NCBI GenBank assembly: GCA_009787795.1
Contig: WQSP01000002.1
Coordinates: 1 to 45,130 of the forward strand
Length of the DNA stretch: 45,130 bases
Source: Treponema sp.
Lineage (GTDB): Bacteria; Spirochaetota; Spirochaetia; Treponematales; Breznakiellaceae
Reading direction: 5' to 3'
The translations under genes and the position numbers were made by a program. The notes under the pieces were generated by a model that worked only from the letters and a program-made list of their open reading frames with translations, was not told the origin of the DNA and did not search any database. This document shows positions 7,900 through 14,897 of the stretch, in pieces. The first letter of the stretch is position 1. Every line of letters begins with the position of its first letter.

Positions 7900-8118
7900 T
7901 CCACGAATTTCCACAGATTTTCACGAAGAGGGAAGAAGACCTTTATCACAAACCACACCAACAAGCTCGCAAGCTCGCTTACCCGAACATAGTCCGCAGT
8001 CTCTTTCTTAAACCTTTCCTCTTTCCTTGGCGTTCTTTGCGATCTTGGCTTTTAAATTGCTGCGGGAGCAGCTTGGCGAGAGGTCTTTTGCTTTTAATCC
8101 GTGTAAATCCGTGGACCC
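7900..8118. repeat. Second dispersed-repeat cluster
   Basis: This fills most of the ~300-bp gap between the Rpn-like gene and DUF445. A TCCACGAATTTCCACAG copy at 7900-7927 faces an inverted AATCCGTGTAAATCCGTGG copy at 8095-8118, so together they flank about 170 bp. Inside lie CCTTGGCGTTCTTTGCGATC, which resembles another widespread bacterial repeat type, and a short ..CTCGCAAGCTCGC.. palindrome. No credible gene was seen in the gap. Confidence 0.8.
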
Positions 8119-8155
8119 TCTTGGACCCTCTTCCTTGGCTTTTCAATTGCTGCGG
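8044..8155. repeat. 22-bp direct repeat pair next to DUF445
   Basis: CTTGGCTTTTAAATTGCTGC and its near copy with one change occur at 8044-8065 and 8134-8155, 90 bp apart. Between them a tandem GGACCCTCTT occurs twice. The second copy ends 2 bp from the stop codon of the DUF445 gene, so repeat sequence abuts the coding end. Confidence 0.75.
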
Positions 8156-8157
8156 AT

Positions 8158-8862
8158 TTATCGTAACAGATATGTAAGACCCGCCTGAAAAATGCCAATA
8201 AAAAATCCGATAATTCCGCCGAAGATTTCCACCCACTTTAATTGATTTGACAAAACATCCAAGATGATGCGCTCCACGCGAAGCATGTCCAATGAATCGA
8301 TCCTGTCGGAGACAAGCGTTTTTACATCGATGGAAGAAAGAATGTTCTCTACCTGATTGTCTACAGCTCCCATCAGTTTTTTTCTTATGTCTTCCTGTTT
8401 TAAAAGATTTTCGAGATTGCAGACAAGATCGTCGATAATTTGCGGCATTTTGTCTTCCAGCGTTTGATCGTACTGCCCTGCGGATAATACAAGTCTTTGT
8501 ACCGTGTTCAACTTGAACATGGCGTTTCTTAAAAACATCCTGCCTTTGGATTCCAGTTCCAATCTTATGTCTTCCCTTCGCAGAAATGCACAAACAATGT
8601 GCGCAAAATTTTCCAAATCGACATTCTCAAGCCGCTTTCTTAAAACCTCGGCTGTTAAAAGTTCGCGTTCCACCATTTCGCCGATATTTACTGCAAGCTT
8701 TTTACGCTGACGCGGAAGAATGCCGGGAGTAAAAGGAAGTCTTATTCCAAGTAAACGAATTTCTTTTAATGGCCTAAAAAGCATTTTAATCGCAAGAACA
8801 TTGGTAAGATAACCTATCAAAAAACCTGCAATCGGAGGAACGACAAACAGCAAAACATTCAC
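8158..8862 (-). CDS. DUF445 family membrane protein
   Basis: This 234-residue protein has the DUF445 (YheB/YtxA-like) signature: an N-terminal membrane segment with PPIAGFLIGYLTNVLAIKMLFRP and then LPFTPGILPRQRKKLAVNIGEMVE. A long helical region (~70-205) is followed by a C-terminal membrane helix, FGGIIGFFIGIFQAGLTYLL. The family is found in many bacteria and has no established activity. A two-ended membrane anchor with a helical domain between is typical. Its start overlaps the stop of the upstream lipoprotein gene by 4 bp (ATGA), so the two are co-translated. Repeat DNA abuts its stop codon. Confidence 0.88.
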   Translation of the reverse strand: MNVLLFVVPPIAGFLIGYLTNVLAIKMLFRPLKEIRLLGIRLPFTPGILPRQRKKLAVNIGEMVERELLTAEVLRKRLENVDLENFAHIVCAFLRREDIRLELESKGRMFLRNAMFKLNTVQRLVLSAGQYDQTLEDKMPQIIDDLVCNLENLLKQEDIRKKLMGAVDNQVENILSSIDVKTLVSDRIDSLDMLRVERIILDVLSNQLKWVEIFGGIIGFFIGIFQAGLTYLLR

Positions 8863-9251
8863 TTGTTCAGCTCCGAAGCGGTTCTTGCCTGACTTTCGTT
8901 ATTGTAAATTTCCATGACATCTTCCCTAAGCCAACCCTGCTGCTCTCCATCCGTCAAAACCCAGGAGATGAATCCTTCTTGGGTTCTTATCACCTGTCTC
9001 CTTATTATTTTAACCAATGTGCCGCGCCTGAGGTAGCCGAGAGAATCGCTGTTTTCCGCAGGGTCTGCGTTTACATGGGTAAAAGAAGCGGTAATCACAC
9101 CAAAGCCGATGTAATCCCTTGTAAGGGGCGAAGTTAAAGGCGGAACGACCGGGACATCTTCCTTGTTTCCGGTACAGGATGAAAATGCGGCTATCGATAA
9201 AATTGCGAAAATGACAGATAATTGACTTAAAGACCTTCTTTGCGCTATCAT
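8859..9251 (-). CDS. Lipoprotein with SH3-like domain
   Basis: The protein starts MIAQRRSLSQLSVIFAILSIAAFSSC, a signal peptide with lipobox FSSC, if the ATG at 9251 is used. The ORF-track start at 9320 would place an implausible extension before the signal peptide and would cover the divergent gene's promoter. The mature part resembles a bacterial SH3 fold (residues ~50-115: ASFTHVNADPAENSDSLGYLRRGTLVKIIRR...GWLREDVMEIY), the type that binds cell-wall peptides or proteins. This is inferred from pattern only. It overlaps DUF445 by 4 bp. It is probably anchored in the periplasmic leaflet. Confidence 0.7.
   Translation of the reverse strand: MIAQRRSLSQLSVIFAILSIAAFSSCTGNKEDVPVVPPLTSPLTRDYIGFGVITASFTHVNADPAENSDSLGYLRRGTLVKIIRRQVIRTQEGFISWVLTDGEQQGWLREDVMEIYNNESQARTASELNK
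9222..9251 (+). promoter_or_regulatory. Promoter of the omptin gene
   Basis: TTGACT is followed after 18 nt by TATCAT. The ATG at 9259 lies 7 nt downstream of the -10 box and has no Shine-Dalgarno sequence, so the transcript may be leaderless. The -10 box covers the start codon of the divergent lipoprotein gene. Confidence 0.5.
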
Positions 9252-9258
9252 GATTCCA

Positions 9259-10230
9259 ATGCCAAATATACCTTTTTTGCCTGTTTTAGTCATCATTATA
9301 TCCACATTATCGGCAATCAAACCGGTTTACTGTCATTCTCAGACGAACGATTACAACAATTTTTCATTGGGAACTTTCTTTGGAGCCGTTTACGGTCACA
9401 GTGAGGAATTGGTCTATCCTACAAACACTCCTGCAGAACTTTACAGCGAACTGTTGTATGACATGAAACCCGTTTTGTATGCGGGGATTCAGGTTGAGTA
9501 CGGCAGAACCAACCTGATGAGAAACCCGGGGGTTTTTGCCTCTCTTGTCTTTAAGGCGGGCATTCCGGGAGACAGCGGTATCATGGAGGATCGCGATTGG
9601 CTGTCAACCGCAAGCACCGATCTTACCAATTATTCAAGGCACACAAATATGACCAGAAGTTTTTATTGGCTCGATCTTCATGTCGGAGCCGTAATTCCGT
9701 TTCAATTTTTTTATATAAAACCTTTTTTAAGCGGTTCATGGATGCACTTTGCCTTTACGGCAAGAGACGGATACAAGCAATATGCCAATGAATCGGGCGG
9801 CGTTTACTCTCCCATAGAAGACGCTCCAATAGAACCGATGTTTGGCGATGTAATCCGTTATCAGCAGGACTGGCTTGTGCCTGCCGCGGGAATTTCTGCA
9901 GGCACCGATATTTTGGCGCCGTTTTATATCGATCTGTCATTTCAAATAAGTCCTTTGGCGTATTGTTCGGCAATTGACGAACATTTGAAAATAAACAAGA
10001 CATTTTTGGATTTTTCAAGCTTTGGTTTTTTCATCGAACCGAAAATCAATTTGTTGTTTTGTCTTGACAGGTTCGATTTGTCCCTTGAAGCGTCTTACCG
10101 CAGCATTGGAAGAACAAGAGGAGAATCGTTTTCCAGATACGGCAATTCCGGCGCGTATGCCAGAAACGGCGAAGCGGGCGCCGCCCTTTCATTGTTAAGC
10201 GCGCGATTTCTTGTAAGGATTTGGTTTTAG
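9259..10230 (+). CDS. Omptin-family outer-membrane protease
   Basis: Omptins are ten-stranded outer-membrane barrels that cut between basic residues using an Asp-Asp/Asp-His site. The signature MEDRDW supplies the first pair (D114, D116 counted from the ATG at 9250). SRH follows at 129-131, FTARDG at 169-174, and DEH at 243-245 supplies the second pair (D243, H245). From memory these match OmpT MEDQDW, ESRH, FTARGG and NDEH with almost the same spacing, so the active site appears complete. A signal peptide (PFLPVLVIIISTLSAIKPVYC) is present and the chain ends in aromatic IWF, as outer-membrane barrels do. Start: 9259 is preferred, 9250 is possible. It is followed 37 bp later by a lipoprotein gene. 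An omptin in a spirochete-like genome is unusual. Confidence 0.88.
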   Translation: MPNIPFLPVLVIIISTLSAIKPVYCHSQTNDYNNFSLGTFFGAVYGHSEELVYPTNTPAELYSELLYDMKPVLYAGIQVEYGRTNLMRNPGVFASLVFKAGIPGDSGIMEDRDWLSTASTDLTNYSRHTNMTRSFYWLDLHVGAVIPFQFFYIKPFLSGSWMHFAFTARDGYKQYANESGGVYSPIEDAPIEPMFGDVIRYQQDWLVPAAGISAGTDILAPFYIDLSFQISPLAYCSAIDEHLKINKTFLDFSSFGFFIEPKINLLFCLDRFDLSLEASYRSIGRTRGESFSRYGNSGAYARNGEAGAALSLLSARFLVRIWF

Positions 10231-10267
10231 GCAAGGTTGACAAAACGCAAAAAAAGAAGGACTTTGA

Positions 10268-11491
10268 ATGAATATGAAAGTTTTATTTAAGATGCCGGCA
10301 TTAATCGCTGTTTTGCTTCTCTTCAACTCGTGTTTTAACTCCTGTTTGAGCGACGAGAATGCGTCCATAGAAAGGGAAGATCGCTTTACGCTTGAAATAG
10401 GTCCAATGGAAAATCAGATTGGGCTTTACAGGCTGGACGGCAGCTTGGGCGTAAAGCGCATCGGTTTTACCATGCGCGACGGCATTTTTTACATAGCGGA
10501 CGGATTCAGCGGAAAAATTGTGCGTTACAATTCGTACGGCAATGTGATTTTCATGATTTACAACGAAGAAACAAACCCCGAGCCTGTCACCTTAAGAACA
10601 AACATTTCCGAAGACGAACATGCGATGCGCTGGGCGTATTCATACCCTCTTGAAGAACCGGGCTGGATAACGGTTGACTCGCGAAGGCATATCTTTGCAG
10701 AAGACAGGCTTCCCCAGCAGCACAGAATTTATGATCCCGAAACAAGATCGCTTCTTGACGGTATAATCCTTCACTTTGATCAGGACGGACGCTTTATCAA
10801 TTATCTTGGAAGGGAAGGAATAGGCGGAAGTCCTTTTCCAAGAATCATCGGGCTTTCCACATCCGCAAGAGACGAAATTGTAGTCATATGCAGAATTGCG
10901 GACGGCTGGGAAGTATACTGGTTCAACTCAAACGGAAGCCTTCTTTACCTTATAAAAATTTCCATTAATGAAATTCCGATGCTTCGCGATTGGCCCGAAG
11001 CGCTTGCATTTATAGACAGCATTACGCCTTCTGTCGATTCCAGAAATCTTTTTATTAAGGTAAATTACAGCCGCGATAAAATAGATCAATCGACTCATAC
11101 CAGAACAGGAATCGAACCTGTCGCCTCCGTTATATGGACGCTAAACGCGGAAAACGGCACATATACGGGTTCTGTGGAAATACCTCTCCACGAAGTAACC
11201 GAAAACGGCCGCCCAACAGGCTCAAGCGTATTTTATTCCGTCCTTGGAGCTGCGCGTAACGGAAAACTGATACTGTATTCCCCTGTTGACACAGGCGGCT
11301 ACTCTCTTCTGTACGTTGACACAAATTCGCGCGAACAGCGGAGAGGTTTTATAAACTTTTCCAATGAAGAATTGAGATTCAACGATTTTTATCTTTCTGC
11401 GGAAGGAATCCTTTCCGCAATGCTTGCAGACAACACTCATGTAAAACTCGTTTGGTGGCGTACGGACAGATTCATAGGAGAGGGATTGTAA
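10268..11491 (+). CDS. Beta-propeller-like lipoprotein
   Basis: The 407-residue protein starts with a signal peptide and lipobox-like Cys (LLLFNSCFNSC, residues ~16-26). Repeated units of about 40-60 residues follow, with blade-like phrases such as DGIFYIADGFSGKIVRYNSYGN, WITVDSRRHIFAED and ILHFDQDGRFINYLGREG, suggesting an NHL/six-bladed propeller. Proteins of this layout are conserved in treponemes and leptospires, but I cannot name a function. AAGGA lies 9 nt before the ATG. It is followed with no gap by a membrane protein gene (stop TAA then ATG). It is expected to be membrane-anchored and to act in the periplasm or at the surface. Confidence 0.8.
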   Translation: MNMKVLFKMPALIAVLLLFNSCFNSCLSDENASIEREDRFTLEIGPMENQIGLYRLDGSLGVKRIGFTMRDGIFYIADGFSGKIVRYNSYGNVIFMIYNEETNPEPVTLRTNISEDEHAMRWAYSYPLEEPGWITVDSRRHIFAEDRLPQQHRIYDPETRSLLDGIILHFDQDGRFINYLGREGIGGSPFPRIIGLSTSARDEIVVICRIADGWEVYWFNSNGSLLYLIKISINEIPMLRDWPEALAFIDSITPSVDSRNLFIKVNYSRDKIDQSTHTRTGIEPVASVIWTLNAENGTYTGSVEIPLHEVTENGRPTGSSVFYSVLGAARNGKLILYSPVDTGGYSLLYVDTNSREQRRGFINFSNEELRFNDFYLSAEGILSAMLADNTHVKLVWWRTDRFIGEGL

Positions 11492-12094
11492 ATGAGCGAC
11501 GATTCCACGGAAGAGGCAAAACGGCCTAACGCGAATTACAATCTGAGCAGGGATCGGGATACGGCAGGACAGGAAGGGCTGACCTTTTATTACAACAGGG
11601 AACATCGTCTTGCAAAAGCTCCAAAGGAAGTACAGGACCTTTACAGGGAAACCAAACATTCCAAGTTCGGTCTTTTGGGCGCTCTTGTCGCCGACAAACC
11701 GAGAAGAGCCCTTTTTGCTGTCATTGTTTTGCTTTGCGTTGTTATCATTCTGTTGTCAAGAATAGGATTTTTTGACATTTCCCATATTCTTGACGACAAT
11801 AAAATCGAAATTGCAAGAGCCGCCCATTTTGAGGATACAACCATCATTATCCTGAAGAAAACCGCAAGAAACGAATCGGCGTTTACAGGAGCCGTCGATA
11901 TCGTTGTTACAATTCCCCTTCCCGCCCGGGAAGAATACGATTTTTCGCAAAATCACTTTTCCCATCGCGTTTATTTCACAAGGGAAAAGGAAGAAGTGTA
12001 CCGTTTTGCAGTGCCTTTAAACGAACCGGAACTTCTGATGGTGCTTCAAAATGACAGGGATTCGCGAGTTGAAATAAAATTCAAACCCGAATAA
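11492..12094 (+). CDS. Single-pass membrane protein, conserved hypothetical
   Basis: The 200-residue protein has a ~65-residue cytoplasmic-looking, charged N-terminus. One clear transmembrane helix follows (ALFAVIVLLCVVIILLSRIGFF, residues ~73-94), and then a beta-rich extracytoplasmic domain of ~100 residues (IEIARAAHFEDTTIIILKK, VDIVVTIPL). There is no enzyme motif. It abuts the propeller lipoprotein gene, so the two probably work in the same envelope complex. Confidence 0.75.
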   Translation: MSDDSTEEAKRPNANYNLSRDRDTAGQEGLTFYYNREHRLAKAPKEVQDLYRETKHSKFGLLGALVADKPRRALFAVIVLLCVVIILLSRIGFFDISHILDDNKIEIARAAHFEDTTIIILKKTARNESAFTGAVDIVVTIPLPAREEYDFSQNHFSHRVYFTREKEEVYRFAVPLNEPELLMVLQNDRDSRVEIKFKPE

Positions 12095-12102
12095 AACTCC
12101 CC

Positions 12103-12131
12103 TTGACAAAATGCAAATTTTTGGTTATTAA
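12103..12131 (+). promoter_or_regulatory. Promoter within the operon, before the small membrane protein
   Basis: A perfect TTGACA is followed after 17 nt by TATTAA. The next ATG (12138) is 6 nt after the -10 box and has no ribosome-binding site, so the predicted transcript starts at or next to the start codon. Confidence 0.6.
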
Positions 12132-12137
12132 TTATAT

Positions 12138-12539
12138 ATGCCGCAGTTGTATTTTTTGTCCATTCTGTGCAATGGATTAGCCGGTTATATACTCTTTTCC
12201 GACAATGACAGAGACGGCGAAAATTCACAATTTTCCATTAGAAGCCCAACTTTTCTCCTTGTTCTGGGAATTATTGGCGCCGTTACAGGGGTGTTAAAGC
12301 TTCTTTCCCCGTCGATTGGAGAAGGAATTCCCATTCTGAGCGATTTGATACCTGCCGCATTCGGTTTGGTTGCGGGTCTTATGTTGATTTTTGGCATTTA
12401 CAGGCAGGACGTGTCCTCAAAAGCCGGCGAGCTTGACCGTCTTGGTGTCAGTCTTCTCGCTTTCAGAAAACCGATTGGCATTGCCCTGATGGTTTGCGCC
12501 CTTATACATTTCCTCTTTCCGGAAGCCCTTTTCCTTTAA
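12138..12539 (+). CDS. Small integral membrane protein
   Basis: The 133 residues contain four hydrophobic segments: LYFLSILCNGLAGYILF at the N-terminus, FLLVLGIIGAVTGVLKLL, LIPAAFGLVAGLMLIFGIY and IGIALMVCALIHFLF. This is a small polytopic inner-membrane protein, not recognised as a known family. The only charged loop is SDNDRDGENSQF after the first helix. It may be expressed apart from the genes upstream, because a promoter directly precedes it. It is followed 19 bp later by a well-spaced AAGGAGG and the first barrel-like gene. Confidence 0.72.
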   Translation: MPQLYFLSILCNGLAGYILFSDNDRDGENSQFSIRSPTFLLVLGIIGAVTGVLKLLSPSIGEGIPILSDLIPAAFGLVAGLMLIFGIYRQDVSSKAGELDRLGVSLLAFRKPIGIALMVCALIHFLFPEALFL

Positions 12540-12558
12540 CCGGAATTAAGGAGGAAAG

Positions 12559-13269
12559 ATGAAAAGAAGCATTCTTGCAGCTGTTCTTTTTCTTTCCTTC
12601 GCAGTATGTTTCCCAAGGCAACCGCAAAGAATCGATTTGGAATTTCCGACTCTGGCGTCACTTGAATATCTAAAACTCAATAACGATGAATATTTGACAT
12701 ACGGAATACCTTTGGGCATAAAAGCCGTCATATTCAATGAAAATTCCCTTAACGGAATGGAAATAGGCTTTAATTTTTATTTTAATTTGGGAATGGGCAT
12801 AAATAACGGAAATCATACTAGAGAAATATCCGTTTTTGAATACAACAATTCATTGACATCTTTTGATTTTTATATCGGAGCATTGTTCAATCTGTACAGA
12901 GAACACAGACTCAGCGTTCCTTTTTCCATTGGTTTGAGGGTGAATTTTGTTTTTAACGATTATATTTACGATGTTCCGATTTCTTACAGACCGCCATACG
13001 GTTTTATAACAATCAGCCAAAATACCGAAGTTGATTATTCCGCAATTGTTTATGGAATAGGATTCAATATCGGGATGCAAGCTTATTTTAACAGACGCGA
13101 ATCCGTCTATATTTTTTTAAAGTTATACGGAGCAATAGATTTTTTGGTTTCGTATTTTAAAATTTCGAAAATTCCCGGGCATGATGAAGGCTATGCGGAC
13201 AGAAACACCCAATTTGCTTTTGGCTTTATGGCAAATCCGCAGATTGGAATCGGGTTTAGGGTTCAATAA
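12559..13269 (+). CDS. Putative outer-membrane barrel protein, paralogue 1
   Basis: The 236-residue protein has a signal peptide (MKRSILAAVLFLSFAVCF) and then alternating aromatic and hydrophobic strands typical of a small beta-barrel, such as MEIGFNFYFNLGMGI, SFDFYIGALFNLY and SVYIFLKLYGAIDFLV. The chain ends GIGFRVQ. It aligns with the next gene: both have NDEY...YGIPL near residue 45, a FLKLYGAIDF-like segment and a GIGF ending. AAGGAGG is 7 nt before the ATG. The role is unknown. A surface or periplasmic-facing barrel is inferred from composition only. Confidence 0.72.
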   Translation: MKRSILAAVLFLSFAVCFPRQPQRIDLEFPTLASLEYLKLNNDEYLTYGIPLGIKAVIFNENSLNGMEIGFNFYFNLGMGINNGNHTREISVFEYNNSLTSFDFYIGALFNLYREHRLSVPFSIGLRVNFVFNDYIYDVPISYRPPYGFITISQNTEVDYSAIVYGIGFNIGMQAYFNRRESVYIFLKLYGAIDFLVSYFKISKIPGHDEGYADRNTQFAFGFMANPQIGIGFRVQ

Positions 13270-13290
13270 AACAAAAGGAGAACAAAAAAA

Positions 13291-13989
13291 ATGAATGAAA
13301 GAAAATGTTTTTTTACGATTTTATTTTTACTTGTTTTCGTCTTTTGTTTTGGAGAATCGGAAATCGAGACTGCAACGGAAGCACAGTCTCATTCGGACGA
13401 GCAAAGACAAGAAACCGAATTCGGTTTTGAGATCTCATCCGGCAGTTCGTTTTATGCTTCAAGGATAAATGACGAATATTCTTCATATTACGGCATTCCG
13501 CTTCAATTGCATGCAAATCGTTTTGATAAAAGCAAAATCGTTTACGAGTTATGCGTGGGTATTATTTTGATTACCGACGCTGCAAGCGTCTCTCCTGAGG
13601 GCGGTTTGCTTCTTAAATCCGGTTCGGATGTCCTGATTCTGGGATTGGATGCCTATGCCGGTTTTGGCTCTTATGTTTTTTTCAATGACAAATGGAAAAT
13701 ACCCTTTACCGCAGGCATTCATTTCAGGATGAATGCGATTGGATTCGGATCGGGGAACAATTTTATCGAATATTACGATTATAATTTCGGTGTTGGCTTT
13801 TGCCTGACTTTGCAGTATCATTTTAATTGCAATATTTATTTTTTTATGAAAGTACAGGGAACGTTTGATTTTATAAGCCATTATGAGGAAATTATGACAG
13901 TTAACGGCATTGAATACGGCTCAAGAGGAACCGAGTTCGGCGCTTCTTGGGGTTTAAGCCCACTTTTGGGTATCGGTTTTAAAATATGA
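13291..13989 (+). CDS. Putative outer-membrane barrel protein, paralogue 2
   Basis: The 232-residue protein has a signal peptide (KCFFTILFLLVFVFCFGES) and then an acidic, Gln/Glu-rich linker of ~20 residues that paralogue 1 lacks. The barrel-like body follows (FGFEISSGSSFYAS, LDAYAGFGSYVFFND, YFFMKVQGTFDF) and ends GIGFKI. AAAGGAG is 10 nt before the ATG. Its stop overlaps the start of the TPR lipoprotein gene by 4 bp (ATGA). The tandem arrangement with the previous gene points to duplication followed by divergence. Confidence 0.72.
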   Translation: MNERKCFFTILFLLVFVFCFGESEIETATEAQSHSDEQRQETEFGFEISSGSSFYASRINDEYSSYYGIPLQLHANRFDKSKIVYELCVGIILITDAASVSPEGGLLLKSGSDVLILGLDAYAGFGSYVFFNDKWKIPFTAGIHFRMNAIGFGSGNNFIEYYDYNFGVGFCLTLQYHFNCNIYFFMKVQGTFDFISHYEEIMTVNGIEYGSRGTEFGASWGLSPLLGIGFKI

Positions 13990-14897
13990 AGAAAGTTGTC
14001 TTTTTACCGCTAATTTTCATCTCATGTTTTTTTCTTGGCGGCTGCGCAGGTTCTGCGGCTTCTGCGGAAGAATACTTCGCTATAGGCATGGCTTACTTTG
14101 AGCTTGGAAAATACGAGGAAGCGGAAAAATGGCTTACAAGGGCAAGACAGTCAAACAGGACAATGGTTGCTTCCACATACAACCTTGGTCGTCTTGCGTT
14201 CGAAATGGGAAGATATGAGGATGCCGCAAGACATTTTGAAAGCATTTTAAGAAGGGACAGGGAAAATGTTCTTGCCCTTAAAGCCGCAGCATATTCAAGA
14301 ATAATGACAGGCGACATGGAAAATGCGGAAAGGCATTATGCGAAACTTTTGGAACTTGTCCCGGAAAGCGCGGACTCGGGCTACAATCACGCGCTTGTGT
14401 TATTCGCAATGGAAAGATACGCAGACGCGGAAACTGTCCTTGAAAGATACCCTGTTGCCCTTCTTGAAAACAACGACAACCTTTTGCTTTATGCGAGAGT
14501 CAGGGCGGCATTGAACAAAGTTGAAGCCATCGATCATTTTGCGGCATGGCTGGAAACGAATTCAAATCCAAAAGTGCGCTACGAATTCGGGCAATCCCTG
14601 GAAAAACACAATTTTTACGCAAGAGCGCTTGGCGAATACAGAAAAGCGTATGCCGATTCCACTGCCGCTTCCGTCGACCCGAAAAGAAGCGACGTGCGTT
14701 TTGCAATTGCAAGAGTTCTCCTGATTGCCGACGGCTCTTCGGGCGAAGGAATCACGGAGCTGCAGGGAGCGATTACGGAAGGTTTTAACAACATTGCATC
14801 TGTCGAAGGATTGGTTTCCAGAGTGTCAGGCTCCAACAGGGAAACAATAAGAAACATCATTAACAGTTTGCGGCAGGCATCAGAAACTAATCCTTAA
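13986..14897 (+). CDS. TPR lipoprotein
   Basis: The 303-residue protein has a lipoprotein signal peptide (MKKVVFLPLIFISCFFLGGCAG, lipobox LGGC) and then about six TPR-like units: EEYFAIGMAYFELGKYEEAEKWL, ASTYNLGRLAFEMGRYEDAARHF and ALKAAAYSRIMTGDMENAERHY. Membrane-anchored TPR proteins usually serve as assembly or transport adaptors in the periplasm. Here it ends the barrel-gene operon, and its 3' end overlaps the convergent giant outer-membrane protein gene by 18 bp. The link with those barrels is inference. Confidence 0.82.
   Translation: MKKVVFLPLIFISCFFLGGCAGSAASAEEYFAIGMAYFELGKYEEAEKWLTRARQSNRTMVASTYNLGRLAFEMGRYEDAARHFESILRRDRENVLALKAAAYSRIMTGDMENAERHYAKLLELVPESADSGYNHALVLFAMERYADAETVLERYPVALLENNDNLLLYARVRAALNKVEAIDHFAAWLETNSNPKVRYEFGQSLEKHNFYARALGEYRKAYADSTAASVDPKRSDVRFAIARVLLIADGSSGEGITELQGAITEGFNNIASVEGLVSRVSGSNRETIRNIINSLRQASETNP

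Noticed and set aside
6896-7924. Intact IS element around the Rpn-like gene
   Set aside because: No terminal inverted repeats or target duplication bracket the gene; repeats occur only on the upstream side and recur elsewhere.
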